A stretch of 64,000 nucleotides of DNA from Blautia luti. Lineage in GTDB: Bacteria; Bacillota; Clostridia; Lachnospirales; Lachnospiraceae. Shown here one piece after another: positions 63,113 through 64,000 of the stretch. Location: assembly GCF_033096465.1 (NCBI RefSeq), contig NZ_AP028156.1, forward strand, positions 1,322,501-1,386,500, given 5' to 3'. Positions within the stretch are counted from its first letter, which is position 1. Each line of letters opens with the position of its first letter. The translations under genes were made by a program, and so were the position numbers. Below the pieces are notes generated by a model, which saw nothing but the letters and a program-made list of their open reading frames with translations, ran no database searches and was not told where the DNA came from.

Positions 63113-64000
63113 ATGAGAACGTTAATTATCAATAAATTTCTGTACCGAAACGGTGGATCAGAAACGTACATATTTAAGCTGGGCGAAGCATTGCAGCAGC
63201 ATGGACACGAGGTTCAGTACTTCGGAATGGAACATGAGGGTCGTTGCGTTGGAAACCGGGTCAATGCTTACACAAGTGACATGGACTTCCACGGCGGCAG
63301 CAAACTGAGCAAGCTGACCTACCCGATCAAGACCATCTACAGCAAGGAAGCAAGAGTACAGCTGAGAAAAGTTCTGGACGACTTCAAGCCGGATGTCTGT
63401 CACCTGAACAATTTTAACTACCAGCTGACACCTTCCATCATTCTGGAAATCGTGAAGTGGCGTAAGGAGATCGGAAGAGATTGTAAAATTATCTTCACGG
63501 CACATGACTACCAGCTGGTCTGCCCGAACCATATGCTGAACAATCCGAATACTCACCAGAACTGTGAGAAGTGCCTCGGTGTTCATTTCGTGAACTGCAT
63601 GAAAGGCAAGTGCATCCACGGTTCCACGGCAAAATCTGCCATCGGCATGATGGAGGCTGAGTTCTGGAAGTGGAAGGGTACCTACGAGTACATTGACACC
63701 ATGATCTGCTGCTCGGAGTTCATGAAGAGCAAGATGGACAGCAATCCTCTGTTTGCGACGAAGACCGTGGCAATGCACAACTTCATCGATAAGGTGGAGT
63801 GGAAAGAGACTCCGAAGAAGGATTACGTCCTCTACTTCGGCCGCTTCTCGGAGGAGAAGGGTATCGGCACGCTCATCAAGGTCTGTAAAGAACTGCCGGA
63901 TGTGCAGTTCATCTTCGCCGGTACTGGCCCGCTGGAAGAGACAGTAAATGGTATTAAGAACATCAAAAACGTTGGCTTCCAGAAAGGCGAGGCACTGGAG
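63113..64000 (+). CDS. Glycosyltransferase family 4, 3' end beyond window
   Basis: 296 codons open to the window edge from the ATG at 63113. Begins MRTLIINKFLYRNGGSETYI, a GT4 N-terminus with the acceptor-side GGSE loop. FTAHDYQLVCPNHML and a four-cysteine patch (CEKCLGVHFVNCMKGKC), common in this subgroup, follow, then YFGRFSEEKGIGTLIKV, the donor-binding region. Codon use is C/G-rich at third positions (TTC, AAG, CTG), unlike the preceding gene, which suggests mosaic assembly of the cluster. Confidence 0.88.
   Translation, partial: MRTLIINKFLYRNGGSETYIFKLGEALQQHGHEVQYFGMEHEGRCVGNRVNAYTSDMDFHGGSKLSKLTYPIKTIYSKEARVQLRKVLDDFKPDVCHLNNFNYQLTPSIILEIVKWRKEIGRDCKIIFTAHDYQLVCPNHMLNNPNTHQNCEKCLGVHFVNCMKGKCIHGSTAKSAIGMMEAEFWKWKGTYEYIDTMICCSEFMKSKMDSNPLFATKTVAMHNFIDKVEWKETPKKDYVLYFGRFSEEKGIGTLIKVCKELPDVQFIFAGTGPLEETVNGIKNIKNVGFQKGEALE

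Overview
The window is about 64 kb of a low-to-mid GC Firmicutes chromosome, most likely Lachnospiraceae (Blautia-like). This rests on gene order (plsX-acpP-rnc-smc-ftsY, ylxM-ffh-rpsP-khpA-rimM-trmD, pta-ackA-DUF177-rpmF), strong AGGAGG ribosome binding sites, a PolA with a degenerate proofreading domain, a tryptophan T-box before a trpXYZ-type transporter, and LytTR/GHKL signalling. The genus is an inference. No tRNA, rRNA, CRISPR array or prophage was seen.

Layout. 1-11 kb: the end of a GH5 glycosidase, asnB, ftsH, a zinc-finger membrane protein, polA-coaE-metallohydrolase, an ACT protein and a DUF711 (PFL-family) protein. 11-15 kb: a structured intergenic stretch, a CobD/HisC-like aminotransferase and a complete IS66-family element (12558-14794) with terminal inverted repeats and an exact 8-bp target duplication. 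14.8-18.3 kb: a Trp-specific T-box leader and a three-gene ABC transporter. 18.4-23.5 kb: tmcAL, pta, ackA, DUF177, rpmF. 23.6-31.3 kb: a MATE exporter, a large surface protein with an internal duplication, a GHKL histidine kinase, a convergent LytTR response regulator and a secreted acidic protein. 31.3-46.1 kb: an ABC-F protein, then lipid synthesis, RNase III, SMC, SRP and ribosome/tRNA-modification housekeeping genes through queA. 46.2-58.3 kb: a CapA-like protein, nfo, a lipoprotein, a D-lactate dehydrogenase, an orphan barstar-like protein, aroA/tyrA, an EF-G-like GTPase and leuS.

The most interesting region is 58.3-64 kb. A tyrosine recombinase gene lies between two 22-bp inverted repeats (58357-58378 and 59778-59799) whose cores are in opposite orientation. 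Inside the left repeat is a near-consensus promoter (TTGAAT-N17-TATAAT, minus strand) that now points away from the downstream genes. Just outside the right repeat is a NusG/LoaP-like antiterminator gene, followed by an exopolysaccharide cluster (polyprenyl glycosylphosphotransferase, two GT4 glycosyltransferases, continuing past the window). Inverting the segment would place the promoter directly upstream of the antiterminator. The layout therefore reads as a self-encoded phase-variation switch that controls surface polysaccharide through a processive antiterminator, caught here in the apparent OFF orientation.

Other points to follow up: a cluster of DnaA-box-like 9-mers in the non-coding right end of the IS66 element, a hairpin at that end that may block incoming transcription, a dispersed intergenic repeat, a 28-nt perfect palindrome, and a solute-binding protein with no lipobox cysteine.
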